Counted from the first letter of the stretch, positions 9,068-18,408 are shown. The stretch: 49,301 bases of DNA from Hyphomicrobiales bacterium (GCA_900472785.1 UCJH01000059.1:1-49301), one strand, 5' to 3'. The notes: generated from the sequence alone by a model not told the origin. A program made the numbers and translations.

Positions 9068-10261
9068 TCAGCTGAGTTTCTTTTCGGCCTGCTCCGCCAA
9101 CGCCGCGACGAAGGCTTGCGCCTCCCAGCCCGCCGCCAGCGCCTCGTGCATCAACTGCGCCTGGGTCTTGGGTGCGAGCCCGCCGACCGGCGGATCGCGG
9201 TCAAGATTGGTCGGGAAGGAATAGCCCTCGGCGCAGGAGGCGATGGCGTTGCCGGCTTCCACCTGCGTGAGCCGTCCATCCGCCAACATGGTTTTCAGGG
9301 CCGGATAAAGCACGCCGCTCATCCGCGCGCGGTTAACGGTTTCCATCGCCCGTCCGAAGGCCGATGAGACCTGCAGCAGATTGGCGACCCGCTTGATACC
9401 CTGCGACCGGTTGGTGCCGGCGGCGTGGAACAGCGCCGGATTGAAAAAGACGAGGTCGCCTTTCTGCAGCGGCAGCTGCACATGATTGCGATCGAAATAG
9501 TCGCGGAACTCCGGACGCTTCAGGGCGAGGTAGCCGGGCTCGTACCCCTGGCTGAACGGCAAAAACAGCGTCGGCCCGCTTTCGAGCGGCATGTCGCAAT
9601 GGGCGACCGCGCCTTGCAGCGTCAGCACCGGCGACAGGCGGTGCACATGCGCCGGAAACTGCTCGATCACGGACGAGGTCTGGAAGCCGAGATGGTAGTC
9701 GCGATGCGCCGACTGCGCCGCACCGCCAGGATTGACGCGGTTGACCTGCGCGGTCATCTGGTAGCTCGGACCAAGCCAGGCTTCGCTGACGAGGGCGATC
9801 AGGGCATTGCCATAATAGGCTGCGAAGTTTTCCGGGTCTTTCAGGCAATGCTTCTCGAGCGAGTTCCAGATGCGGTCGTTCGCACCGGGCTTGGCAAAAT
9901 GGTCGCCGCCACCGGTGTTGGTCCGGTGCTGTTCATTGATGATCTCGTCGAAAAGACTGCTCACGGCATCAATGACGGTGGTATCCGCATAGGCCTGCTT
10001 GATCACGACGACGCCGGGTCCCGTCGCAAACGCCTCGCAGATTTCGGCAAGCACCGCGCGGCGACCCTCCGGACTCGCAGTGGCATCCAGCACCTGCCGG
10101 CCGTCATAGATCAACACGTTCTTTTCCACGGAGATCGCATGCGGATAATCGGCAAGCAATGTGGTGCGCTCGACGAGCGCGCGAAAATCCTCGATATCGC
10201 ACGCCGCTTCCGTCAACCATACACGGTCGGCCCGCTGCTTGGCGCTGTTGTCCGTTTTCAT
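9068..10261 (-). CDS. Phytanoyl-CoA dioxygenase (PhyH) family protein
   Basis: The 397-residue protein belongs to the Fe(II)/2-oxoglutarate dioxygenase PhyH family. The iron-binding HxD is visible as AHRDYH (His186, Asp188), with a later block NPALFHAAGTNRS supplying the distal His and the oxoglutarate-binding Arg. It likely hydroxylates a small metabolite; the substrate is unknown. GGAGG is 7 bases before the ATG at 10261, preferred over the start at 10276. It is divergent from a LacI-family regulator gene across 103 bp, so that regulator probably controls it. The SDR gene follows after a terminator. Confidence 0.85.
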   Translation of the reverse strand: MKTDNSAKQRADRVWLTEAACDIEDFRALVERTTLLADYPHAISVEKNVLIYDGRQVLDATASPEGRRAVLAEICEAFATGPGVVVIKQAYADTTVIDAVSSLFDEIINEQHRTNTGGGDHFAKPGANDRIWNSLEKHCLKDPENFAAYYGNALIALVSEAWLGPSYQMTAQVNRVNPGGAAQSAHRDYHLGFQTSSVIEQFPAHVHRLSPVLTLQGAVAHCDMPLESGPTLFLPFSQGYEPGYLALKRPEFRDYFDRNHVQLPLQKGDLVFFNPALFHAAGTNRSQGIKRVANLLQVSSAFGRAMETVNRARMSGVLYPALKTMLADGRLTQVEAGNAIASCAEGYSFPTNLDRDPPVGGLAPKTQAQLMHEALAAGWEAQAFVAALAEQAEKKLS

Positions 10262-10364
10262 GTCATTTCCTCCCACTCAATGCTTCGATGACCGGACTAT
10301 ACGCCGGAGGAAAAGCTGATATAGAGCAGGAATCCATCAAAAAACCATCAGGACGACTGTCGCC

Positions 10365-11393
10365 ATGGCGCATGATTTTCTGGTCAAGGACATCGCTTTC
10401 CAGGCCGGCGTCTCCACCGCCACGGTGGACCGGGTATTGAACGGCCGCGAAGGCGTGCGCCGGCAAACGGAACAGCGCGTGCGCGCGGCCATCGGTGAGC
10501 TTGAAAAGCAACAGGCAGGTCTGGAAGTTCAGGGCCGCAAATTCGCGATCGACATCATCATGGAAGCGCCGGAACGGTTTACCGAGACGGTACGGCAGGC
10601 GTTCGAAAGCGAAGCCCTGACCTTCATGCCGACGGTCTTCCGCTCGCGTTTTCATTTTGCCGAGACGATGCGGCCGCAGGATATCGTGCAACTGATCGAC
10701 CGTATTCGGCTGCGCGGCACCGACGGCATCGTGCTCAAGGCGCCGGACGTAGCCGACATCAGCCTTGCCGTCACGCGGCTGGAACAAGCCGGCATCCCGG
10801 TGGTGACGCTCGTCACGGACCTGCCGAACGCACCGCGCACGGCCTATGCGGGCGCCGACAATCGCGCCGCGGGTGAAACGGCCGCCTATCTGATCGGCGA
10901 ACGTTTTGCCGGCGCACCCGCGAGCGTGCTCGTCACCCTCTCCAGCAGCCGGTTCCGCGGCGAGGAGGAACGGGAAATCGGCTTTCGCCGCACCCTGCGC
11001 GCCCGCTATCCGACCATCAGCCTGGTGGAGATCAGTGAAGGCTACGGCAAGGATGAGGCAACGGGCGCGCTGGCCGCGGAAGCCCTCAGCCGGCACCCCG
11101 GCATCAATGCCGCCTATTCGATCGGCGGCGGCAATCGCGCCGTGATCGCCGCCTTCAAGGCCGCGGCGCGGATCTGCTGCATCTACGTTGCCCACGATCT
11201 CGATGCCGGCAATCTGGCGCTGCTGCGCCAGGGCGATATTCATTTCGTCCTGCACCACGACCTGAAGACGGATGTCCGTACCGTTTTCCGGGCGATCCTG
11301 CTTCGGCATCGCGCTTTGCCCGCGCAGGGGCCGCAGCGGCTGTCCGCCGTCGAGGTGGTGACACCCTACAATATCCCACCTCAAATCGGATGA
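10365..11393 (+). CDS. LacI-family transcriptional regulator
   Basis: The 342-residue regulator begins with a LacI HTH (VKDIAFQAGVSTATVDRVLNGREGVR, about residues 7-32, quoted by its key parts VSTATVDRVLN). A periplasmic-binding-like sensor domain follows from about residue 60 to the end, including AYAGADNRAAGETAAYL and the FVLHHDLKTD segment near the C-terminus. The DxRVLNGR form is typical of the LacI subset linked to sugar or polyol use in rhizobia. It is divergent from the PhyH/SDR genes and is the likely local repressor. The start has AGGA about 10 bases upstream. Confidence 0.92.
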   Translation: MAHDFLVKDIAFQAGVSTATVDRVLNGREGVRRQTEQRVRAAIGELEKQQAGLEVQGRKFAIDIIMEAPERFTETVRQAFESEALTFMPTVFRSRFHFAETMRPQDIVQLIDRIRLRGTDGIVLKAPDVADISLAVTRLEQAGIPVVTLVTDLPNAPRTAYAGADNRAAGETAAYLIGERFAGAPASVLVTLSSSRFRGEEEREIGFRRTLRARYPTISLVEISEGYGKDEATGALAAEALSRHPGINAAYSIGGGNRAVIAAFKAAARICCIYVAHDLDAGNLALLRQGDIHFVLHHDLKTDVRTVFRAILLRHRALPAQGPQRLSAVEVVTPYNIPPQIG

Positions 11394-11447
11394 TGTTCCA
11401 ATCACCTGCCCGGCTTTTTCGAGTCCAATCTCATCGACAAAATCATC

Positions 11448-11509
11448 TGCAATCCGGATAGGATTGCACCTGCGGATCCGGGCACAATGAATAGCGGTGA
11501 CAACACCGC
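11448..11509. repeat. Two adjacent dyads between lacI-type gene and TolB-like gene
   Basis: The 190-bp convergent gap holds TGCAATCC-GGATA-GGATTGCA (11448-11468, perfect 8-bp arms) and GCGGTG-ACAA-CACCGC (11494-11509, perfect 6-bp arms). Neither is followed by a U-tract in either direction. They may form RNA 3' ends for the convergent genes or may be protein sites. Confidence 0.4.
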
Positions 11510-11583
11510 CAACCTGCAGCATTCTGCCTTCGACGGAATGGGCGCCTGTATATCATCAGCAGCACATGGACGATGGAGGCGGG

Positions 11584-12417
11584 TTAGGCGTGCTGCTCGG
11601 GCTCATAACGCACGAAAGCGAATTCGTAGCCGTTCGGTGACCAGTTGGGTACGTTGATCGTGCCCTGCCCGCCAAAAAGCTCGAACAGGACACGGGCGTT
11701 GCCGCCATCCATGTCCATCAATCTCAGGCGGACATCGAGATCGCGTGGATGATCGAAGACGTCGCCGTCATAGGAAAGCACCAGCAGATGTTTTCCATCC
11801 GGTGACGGATGCGGAAACCAGTCGCCGAACTCGCTGTCCGTGATGCGCTCGACCGCAGAGGCATCCGGGCGCACGCGCCAGATCTGCATGCGGCCGGTTC
11901 GGCTGGAGTTAAAATAAATCCACTGCCCGTCCGGCGAATAATCCGGCCCGTCATTTCGGCCCTCGCCGAACGTCAGCCGTGTTTCGTCGCCGCCTTCGAC
12001 CGGGATGGTGTAGATGTCGAAAACCTGATCGCGAATACCGCAATAGGACAGCGTCGATCCATCGGGAGACCAACCGTGCCAATAAGACGGCAGGTTCGGC
12101 GTCACCAGCCGCGGCGTCCCGCCAGCGGCCGGCAAGACGTAGATCGCTGACTTTCCGAACTGCGCCTTGTCGCTGATCGCCAGCAAAGCCCCATCAAGCG
12201 ATAGCCCGTGGTCATTGTTGCAGAGCACCGCGAAATCGGTGTCGATCTGAACCGGCCCACCGCCATCGAGCGAAAGCCGATACAGCAGTCCATCGCCGTT
12301 GATGATCAGGAAACGGCCATCGCGTGAAAAATTTGGCGCCTCGACGAGCTGCTCCGTCTGCCAGACGATCCGCGTTTCGCCGGTAACGATATTGTAAATC
12401 TCGATTGAACTGCGCAT
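11584..12417 (-). CDS. TolB-like beta-propeller (PD40/WD40-like) protein
   Basis: The 277-residue protein is built from repeated PD40-type blades: EAPNFSRDGRFLIING, WHGWSPDGSTLSYCG, DGPDYSPDGQWIYFNS, WFPHPSPDGKHLLVLS and NVPNWSPNGYEFAFV. The spacing is about 45 residues. No signal peptide is visible, so unlike TolB it is probably cytoplasmic. Function is unknown; such proteins are often annotated as TolB-family or as linked to peptidases. AGGAG lies about 8 bases upstream of the ATG. It is the last gene of a minus-strand run nadE - small membrane protein - this gene. Confidence 0.85.
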   Translation of the reverse strand: MRSSIEIYNIVTGETRIVWQTEQLVEAPNFSRDGRFLIINGDGLLYRLSLDGGGPVQIDTDFAVLCNNDHGLSLDGALLAISDKAQFGKSAIYVLPAAGGTPRLVTPNLPSYWHGWSPDGSTLSYCGIRDQVFDIYTIPVEGGDETRLTFGEGRNDGPDYSPDGQWIYFNSSRTGRMQIWRVRPDASAVERITDSEFGDWFPHPSPDGKHLLVLSYDGDVFDHPRDLDVRLRLMDMDGGNARVLFELFGGQGTINVPNWSPNGYEFAFVRYEPEQHA

Positions 12418-12441
12418 GGCCTTCTCCTGTCGTTATCGCCG

Positions 12442-12759
12442 CTAGTCCACGGCTGGCAACAGCTTGCGGCAGATCGATTGCATCAGTGCGAAATTTCTAT
12501 GGTCGCGCCAGGTTGAAACAAAGCCCCACGCCAAAAGCAAAAGGATGCAGATGAAGGCCACGCCGACGATGACGAAACCGCCGGTCGCAAGGCCGTAGAT
12601 GCCGAACGCTGCCGGCGCCGCAAAATAGGCGATCTGCGCCGAAACGTGACGGCCGACCGACACATCGCTCCGCGCCCACAGCCGGATAAGCCCGGCTTCC
12701 TCAAGCGTGAAATCCGGAGAGCTTTCGTTCGCGCCCGGCGCGCTGGACGACGGCTCCAC
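12442..12759 (-). CDS. Small membrane protein, two predicted helices
   Basis: This 105-residue protein has a soluble acidic N-terminus (about 1-40) and two hydrophobic segments (AYFAAPAAFGIYGLATGG and FVIVGVAFICILLLLAWGF), then a short basic tail. It starts with GTG at 12759, 3 bases after the nadE stop, and the site GGGGGTAGGAC contains the nadE stop codon, so translation is probably coupled to nadE. I do not recognise a family and infer only an inner-membrane location. Confidence 0.65.
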   Translation of the reverse strand: MEPSSSAPGANESSPDFTLEEAGLIRLWARSDVSVGRHVSAQIAYFAAPAAFGIYGLATGGFVIVGVAFICILLLLAWGFVSTWRDHRNFALMQSICRKLLPAVD

Positions 12760-12762
12760 GTC

Positions 12763-14445
12763 CTACCCCCGATCCCGGTAGCGGTTGGTAATCGGATAGC
12801 GGCGATCGCGGCCGAAATTCTTCCTTGTGATCTTCACGCCCGGCGCCGACTGGCGGCGCTTGTACTCGGCGATATAGAGCAGATGCTCGATCCGGTGCAC
12901 GGTCGGCTCGTCATGGCCGCGTGCAACGATCTCCTCGGTACTCATCTCCTTTTCCACAAGGCATTCCAAGATGTCGTCGAGCACCGGATAAGGGGGCAGC
13001 GAATCCTGGTCGGTCTGGTTCGGCCGCAATTCGGCGGACGGTGCCTTGTCGATGATGTTCTTCGGGATCACCTCGCCCGAGGGGCCAAGCGCGCCCGGCG
13101 GCACGGTGGTATTGCGCCACCGCGACAGGGCGTAAACCTGCATCTTGTAGAGATCCTTGATCGGATTGAAGCCGCCGTTCATGTCGCCGTAAAGCGTGGC
13201 GTAGCCGACCGACATTTCCGACTTGTTGCCGGTCGTCACCACCATGGAACCGAACTTGTTGGACAGCGCCATCAGGATCACCCCGCGCGTCCGGCTCTGC
13301 AGGTTCTCCTCGGTAACGCCGCTTTCCGTGCCTTCGAACGTATCGGACAGCGCAGTCAGGAAACCCTGCACCGGCTCCTCGATAGCAACGACATCATAGC
13401 GGCAGCCCAATGCCTTGGCGCAGTCCTCGGCATCCTTGAAAGAGTCCGACGAGGTATAGCGATAAGGCAGCATCACGGTCCGCAACCGCTCCTCACCCAA
13501 CGCGTCGACCGCAAGCGCCGCGCAGATCGCCGAGTCGATGCCGCCGGAAAGACCAAGCACCACGTTCTTGAAACCGTTCTTGTTGACGTAGTCGCGAAGG
13601 CCGATCATGCAGGCACGATAGTCGGCCTCCTCCTTTTCCGGCAGCCGCGACATCAACCCTTTCCCACAAACCCAGCCGCCCTCCTCGCGTGTCCATTCGG
13701 AAATGGACACAGCCTCTTCGAACTGGCTCATCTGGAAAGCCAGAAGCTTGTCGGTGTTGACCGCGAAGCTTGCGCCGTCGAAAACCAGTTCATCCTGGCC
13801 TCCGAGCTGGTTGGCATAGAGCATCGGCAGCCCCGTCTCGATCACCTGCTTGATGACGATCTGGTGGCGGATATCGATCTTGTCGCGGTAATAGGGTGAT
13901 CCGTTCGGCGACAACAGGATTTCCGCGCCACTTTCCGCGAGCGTCTCGCAGACGCCCAGTTCGCCCCATATGTCCTCGCAGATCGGAATGCCGAGCCGCA
14001 CGCCCCGAAAATTGACCGGTCCGGGCATGGCGCCCTGATCGAAGACGCGCTTTTCGTCGAATTCACCGTAGTTCGGCAGGTCCACCTTGTCGCGGACCGC
14101 AACCACTTCGCCGGCATCGAGAACGGCGATCGAGTTGTACCTCCCGGTCTCGTCCTGTCGCGGAAAGCCGATGATAATGCCCGGCCCTCCGTCGGCCGTG
14201 TCGGCCGCCAGTTGATCGATCGCCTTGCGGCAGGTTTTCAGGAAGGCCGGCTTCAGCACCAGATCCTCCGGCGGATAGCCGGAGATGAAGAGTTCCGTCA
14301 AAAGCAGAAGATCAGCGCCATGCCGCGCGGCATCGGCGTGCGCTTCCCGTGCCTTGGCAAGATTGCCGACAACGTCGCCTACCGTAGGGTTAAGCTGGGC
14401 TACGGCGATGCGGAGGCTGTTGGTAATAGTCTTTTGCGTGGTCAT
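12763..14445 (-). CDS. nadE: Glutamine-dependent NAD+ synthetase
   Basis: The 560-residue enzyme has an N-terminal nitrilase-type glutaminase domain (Glu51 in LLLLTELFISGYPPE, the KVDLPNYGEFDEKR lysine block, and Cys in GIPICEDIWG). The C-terminal NAD synthetase domain has the ATP-loop LGLSGGIDSA and GNKSEMSVGYATLYGDMNGGF. It amidates deamido-NAD to NAD using glutamine. Length is as expected for the two-domain form. Start 14445 has AGG about 8 bases upstream; the in-frame start at 14481 adds 12 unlikely residues. It leads a minus-strand run with a small membrane protein. Confidence 0.95.
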   Translation of the reverse strand: MTTQKTITNSLRIAVAQLNPTVGDVVGNLAKAREAHADAARHGADLLLLTELFISGYPPEDLVLKPAFLKTCRKAIDQLAADTADGGPGIIIGFPRQDETGRYNSIAVLDAGEVVAVRDKVDLPNYGEFDEKRVFDQGAMPGPVNFRGVRLGIPICEDIWGELGVCETLAESGAEILLSPNGSPYYRDKIDIRHQIVIKQVIETGLPMLYANQLGGQDELVFDGASFAVNTDKLLAFQMSQFEEAVSISEWTREEGGWVCGKGLMSRLPEKEEADYRACMIGLRDYVNKNGFKNVVLGLSGGIDSAICAALAVDALGEERLRTVMLPYRYTSSDSFKDAEDCAKALGCRYDVVAIEEPVQGFLTALSDTFEGTESGVTEENLQSRTRGVILMALSNKFGSMVVTTGNKSEMSVGYATLYGDMNGGFNPIKDLYKMQVYALSRWRNTTVPPGALGPSGEVIPKNIIDKAPSAELRPNQTDQDSLPPYPVLDDILECLVEKEMSTEEIVARGHDEPTVHRIEHLLYIAEYKRRQSAPGVKITRKNFGRDRRYPITNRYRDRG

Positions 14446-14720
14446 GGCAGGCCTGTCTTGACGTATCGTTTTGGGAGGCAAAGCAGCTATTCGACCTGTT
14501 TAGCGCATCCCGCGGGAAAATACCCGGTCTCAAGCCGTGACACCCGAAAAAAATCCAGCTGTTCCGACGGATGCGGGCTTGCGCAAGCGCGCGACCACCC
14601 TTACCCGCCGCTACGAAAATGGCTCTGCCAAAGGCGGATAAAACCGGTTGGCAAGGCGCCCCTTGATCCATTCATCCTCTGTTCAAAATGACAGCTGTAT
14701 GACAGATCTACGAATGTTCT

Positions 14721-16670
14721 GTGAAATTGGAGAAAGCCTTGGCCAGTTTTGAATCGATGACGCATGTCGCGTCAGTGCCTGAGGTTTTTGCCGTTCAGGA
14801 CGGCTTTTCCATTCGCCATTCAAAGGCGCTACCGGTTGCCCGCAGGCTGGCGCTGTCGTTGCTTCTGGCCATCGGCCTGGTGTTTATTGTCGAATGGATC
14901 GCCCGCAGTTCGGTTTCCGAGGCCGCTCTTTTCTTTCTGGATCCCGTGCGCCCGGCCTGGACGACGGCCGGCGTCTTCTTCCTTGTTTTCCTGGCGCTGG
15001 ATGCCGTTTTCGGTCGGGAGAACTATGCCGTAGTCCTGCTGACGCCCGTGGCGCTGATCCCGGCGCTTCTCACCCAGCAGAAGCAGATTTTCCTGTCGGA
15101 CCCCCTCTACCCCACCGATTTTCTGTTCGGCCGACAGATCATGGAATTAATGCCTGTCCTGGTGAGGGACCGCCCTTGGACAGCCGTCGGCATCGTCGTC
15201 GGCCTGGTACTGGCGATCGCCGGACTGGCTCTGATGATCCGCTATGCCTGGCGGAATTTTCCGAAGCTGACGCGCAAGCGCCGCGTCGCCCATCTGGCGA
15301 TGACGCTGCCGCTCATAGCGTCCTTCTACCATATCATGGACTATAATCAGTTTTCCTGGGTTCGTGACCGGCTTCAGATCATTCCGATGATGTGGGACCA
15401 GACGGAAAACTATCGGCACAACGGCTTTGTCATGGCCTTCCTGCTCAACCTGCCGATGGCCAATGTCACCGCACCTGCCGGCTATATGGCAGAGGCGATC
15501 GACAAAATTCACGTCAATCCGGCCCTGCCCGTCGGCACCAGCCATCGCGGCAAGCCTGACGTCATCGTGCTGATGAGCGAATCCTTCTGGGATCCGACAC
15601 GCCTGCCGAACGTCAAGCTGTCGCCCGATCCGATGCCGACCATCCGCGAAATGCAGTCCGGCAACATGTTTTCTCCGGAATTCGGCGGCATGACGGCCAA
15701 TGTGGAGTTTGAGGCGCTGACCGGTTTCTCAAACGCATTCCTGCCCTATGGCAGCATTCCCTATCAGCAGTATATCCGCAATCCGATCCCCTCGCTTGCC
15801 ACCTTTTTCCGTGGCGAAGGCTATGTCGCGCGCGCCGTTCACCCCTTCCAGAAATGGTTCTGGAACCGCAGCGCCGTCTACAAGTCGTTCGGCTTCGACG
15901 AGTTCAAGTCCGAAGAAACCATGCCGGTCATGCAGAAGCGTGGCATCTTCGCTTCGGATGAATCCCTGACCAAGGAAATCATCCGTCAGGCAGACCAGCT
16001 GCGCGATCCGTTCTTCTTCTTCACGGTCACCCTTCAGGGCCACGGCCCCTATGAAGTCAACCGCTACGCGAAAAACACCATCAAGGTGGAAGGCAACCTG
16101 CCGGAGGCCGACCGTCAGGTGCTTGCCACCTATGCGCAGGGCATCAAGGAAGCGGACGACAGCCTGAAAATGCTGATGGACTGGGCCAAAAATCGCGACC
16201 GCGAGACGATCATCGTGCTGTTCGGAGACCACCTGCCGCCGCTCAATACGGTCTATCCCAATACCGGCTACATGAAAGAGGTGACCGCTTCGCGTAAAGG
16301 TTCGCTCGACCAGATGAAGGCGCAGCACGAGACGCCGCTGGTCATTTGGTCGAACAAGACCGGACCGAAGAAGGACCTCGGCAGCATCAGCCCCGCTTTT
16401 CTCTCGTACCAGATTCTGAAACAGGGTGGCTTCGAGCATCCGTACTACACGGGCTTTCTCGGCAGGGTCTTCAAGCAGTTCCCGATCATCGACCGCTATA
16501 TGCTGGTCGACGCCAAGGGCAAGGAAAAGCCGGCCTGGTCCCGCGCCAAGCAGATTGCGCCGGCCATCCGCGATTATCGCTTCCTGCAGCATGACATGAT
16601 GTTTGGTAAGCGTTTCGGGACGGATCGTTTCTTTGAATCCCATGCCGAGCTTTATCCGACGGCAATGTAG
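14721..16670 (+). CDS. LTA-synthase-family sulfatase, probable phosphoglycerol transferase
   Basis: The protein (649 residues from GTG 14721) has four to five N-terminal membrane helices (about 40-215) and then a periplasmic sulfatase/alkaline-phosphatase-fold domain. Metal and catalytic blocks are visible: MSESFWDP, GGMTANVEFEALTG (catalytic Thr region), FTVTLQGHGPY and VLFGDHLPPL. In Gram-negatives this family moves phosphoglycerol or related head groups onto periplasmic glucans or other glycans; CgmB of S. meliloti is one member, but identity with it is not shown here. The start is uncertain: GGAG at 14729 best serves a TTG at 14739, while GTG 14721 and ATG 14757 are alternatives. Confidence 0.85.
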   Translation: MKLEKALASFESMTHVASVPEVFAVQDGFSIRHSKALPVARRLALSLLLAIGLVFIVEWIARSSVSEAALFFLDPVRPAWTTAGVFFLVFLALDAVFGRENYAVVLLTPVALIPALLTQQKQIFLSDPLYPTDFLFGRQIMELMPVLVRDRPWTAVGIVVGLVLAIAGLALMIRYAWRNFPKLTRKRRVAHLAMTLPLIASFYHIMDYNQFSWVRDRLQIIPMMWDQTENYRHNGFVMAFLLNLPMANVTAPAGYMAEAIDKIHVNPALPVGTSHRGKPDVIVLMSESFWDPTRLPNVKLSPDPMPTIREMQSGNMFSPEFGGMTANVEFEALTGFSNAFLPYGSIPYQQYIRNPIPSLATFFRGEGYVARAVHPFQKWFWNRSAVYKSFGFDEFKSEETMPVMQKRGIFASDESLTKEIIRQADQLRDPFFFFTVTLQGHGPYEVNRYAKNTIKVEGNLPEADRQVLATYAQGIKEADDSLKMLMDWAKNRDRETIIVLFGDHLPPLNTVYPNTGYMKEVTASRKGSLDQMKAQHETPLVIWSNKTGPKKDLGSISPAFLSYQILKQGGFEHPYYTGFLGRVFKQFPIIDRYMLVDAKGKEKPAWSRAKQIAPAIRDYRFLQHDMMFGKRFGTDRFFESHAELYPTAM

Positions 16671-16707
16671 CCACGGGGCTCCTTCCGCGAGATCGTCACA
16701 ACGGCAG

Positions 16708-16739
16708 AAAGGCACCGCTTAAATTAGCGGTGCCTTTTT
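16708..16739 (+). terminator. Rho-independent terminator after LTA-synthase-like gene
   Basis: AAGGCACCGCT and AGCGGTGCCTT form a perfect 11-bp stem with a 6-base AT loop, ending in TTTTT. It lies 38 bases after the stop of the sulfatase-family gene. Confidence 0.92.
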
Positions 16740-16973
16740 GGCATGGCGGCATCACCTCGCGCGGCCGGCCGGCCTGCCATTCACCACGTCGAGCGGGAAT
16801 TTTGTCATCCAGTTGATTTTTATCGAATAAACTGCCACGCTCCGTCGTTACCATCATACTTTGCAGTTCCACGAAACAAATGCGCGCTGACGCCGTTTTA
16901 AAATGCAGCGAACCACGCACTGTCCGGACACGAAAAAGCAGATGCAACGCAAATCTCGGACTGACAGCCCATC
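16740..16973. other. Gene-free stretch before the winged-helix gene
   Basis: Together with the terminator this makes a 303-bp gap. It is more AT-rich than its flanks from about 16790 and contains a 10-bp palindrome TGTCCGGACA at 16921-16930, 44 bases before the next start codon, which could be an operator. The overlapping reading frame from 16880 is a shadow of the gene that follows. Confidence 0.4.
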
Positions 16974-17945
16974 ATGAACTGCTTACCGACAAATGCAGTC
17001 CCCGATCCAGCCGAGACAGGCTTTGCGTCGATTCATGCGCTGATGTCGAACCCCGCATTCATTCCCGTGCTGCAGCAAGGGGCGGTGCATCTCATCGAAC
17101 TCTACGACCGCTTTCCGCGGGTGGCACGCCTGGTTGCCGCACAACAGAAATGGCTGCTGACGCATGCCGCCTACGCGCTGCATCTGGAGCGCGATCCTGC
17201 CAATCCGCTGTCCGGGATCACGGCGGCGCGGCTGCTGGACATCATCGTCGATTTCGGCGCGGCCAGCCGCAACACCGCGACGGCCTTCCTGGCGGAAATG
17301 CTGGCGTACAAATTCATCCGCGACGTGCCCGGCTACGCCAACAGGCGCAGCCGACCGCTCGAGCCGACGGCGGTCAGCCACGAAGCGATGGAACTCTGGT
17401 TCCGCGGCCAGATGCGAAGCCTCGATCTGCTTGATCACGGCAACCGCATCGCGATGCTGAAACGGCATCCGGCGATCTTCGAGATCGCGCAGCCGCGCGC
17501 GGCCAAGAGGCTGATTGCCGACCAGGCCTGGCGGGAACCGCCGCAGAGCATTGCCACCTTTGTCTGGACGGAATCCGGCGGACTGATCCTGGACGATCTC
17601 ATGACCCGGATCGTCAACGTGATGCCCGAAAACGGCCTTCACTGGGTCGCCGAAATCCGTTTTTCGGAACTCTCCAAACACTACTGCATCTCACGTACGC
17701 ATGTGCGCCGGCTTTTTGCGCGCGTCGAGGCACTCGGCCTCATCGGCTGGGAAGACAGGACGGCGAGCGCCCGCCTTTGGGTCAAGGCATCGCTGCTCGA
17801 GGACTATGCCCGCTGGCAGGCGGTCAAATTCTCGGCGCTCGACGAGGCGTTCGCTCACGCAGTCCGAACGATCGAGGCAAGCGCCGAAACGACGCAACCA
17901 GACCTCGTCGTCGAGGCCGCATACAGTGCAGCACGTCAAATCTGA
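16974..17945 (+). CDS. Winged-helix DNA-binding protein of unknown family
   Basis: This 323-residue protein has a mainly helical N-terminal two-thirds that I do not recognise. A C-terminal winged-helix segment follows (about 225-265: FSELSKHYCISRTHVRRLF, then ALGLIGWEDR forming the wing). A second helical stretch between 80 and 115 (LLDIIVDFGAASRNTATAFLAEML) also looks like a helix-turn-helix, so there may be two DNA-binding units. It has no signal peptide or membrane segment and is probably a transcription regulator. It stands alone between a terminator and a convergent GFA gene. No clear Shine-Dalgarno site is seen at the ATG. Confidence 0.75.
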   Translation: MNCLPTNAVPDPAETGFASIHALMSNPAFIPVLQQGAVHLIELYDRFPRVARLVAAQQKWLLTHAAYALHLERDPANPLSGITAARLLDIIVDFGAASRNTATAFLAEMLAYKFIRDVPGYANRRSRPLEPTAVSHEAMELWFRGQMRSLDLLDHGNRIAMLKRHPAIFEIAQPRAAKRLIADQAWREPPQSIATFVWTESGGLILDDLMTRIVNVMPENGLHWVAEIRFSELSKHYCISRTHVRRLFARVEALGLIGWEDRTASARLWVKASLLEDYARWQAVKFSALDEAFAHAVRTIEASAETTQPDLVVEAAYSAARQI

Positions 17946-17991
17946 CAGAAAGCCAAGTCAAGGCCGACAGGGTTTGGGCCGGTGGCCTGCC

Positions 17992-18390
17992 TCAGCTGTT
18001 CGACTGTGAAAAGCGCGGCAGACCGTCGTTGATATCGTAGAAATCCGCCTTGTCGGCGCAGAAGATGTGGTAGCTGATCTTTAGATCGGACGGCTGATCG
18101 AAAGCGCCGGCCATGATCGACGTATGGCTGCTGCCAATGCCCTTCCAGAAAAGCGCTGATCCGCATATCCGGCAAAAGCCGCGCTCGGCTTCCGGGCTGG
18201 AACGATAGCGCGTGGCATTTTCCAAGCCGTGCCAGTCGAGATTGTCGTCGGCAACATTGGTGGTCGCGTAATAGAGGCCGGTCTGCCGTCGGCATTGCGA
18301 GCAGTGGCAGGCACCAGCCTCACCGAGCGGACCGCGCACTTGAAACCGCACGGCGCCGCAGGCGCATCCGCCCTCGTGAATATCGCCCAA
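17992..18390 (-). CDS. GFA-family (Gfa/CENP-V) zinc protein
   Basis: The 132-residue protein has the zinc-binding cysteine pattern of the GFA family: CACGAV near 9-14, CHCSQC near 28-33, and CRICG near 73-77. The family is named for a glutathione-dependent formaldehyde-activating enzyme, but most members have no proven activity. The start is a TTG at 18390 with GGAGG 6 bases upstream, which decides it. It sits downstream of the DAHP synthase gene on the same strand, behind that gene's terminator, so it needs its own promoter or read-through. Confidence 0.85.
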   Translation of the reverse strand: MGDIHEGGCACGAVRFQVRGPLGEAGACHCSQCRRQTGLYYATTNVADDNLDWHGLENATRYRSSPEAERGFCRICGSALFWKGIGSSHTSIMAGAFDQPSDLKISYHIFCADKADFYDINDGLPRFSQSNS

Positions 18391-18408
18391 AGCCTATCCT
18401 CCCCCGAT

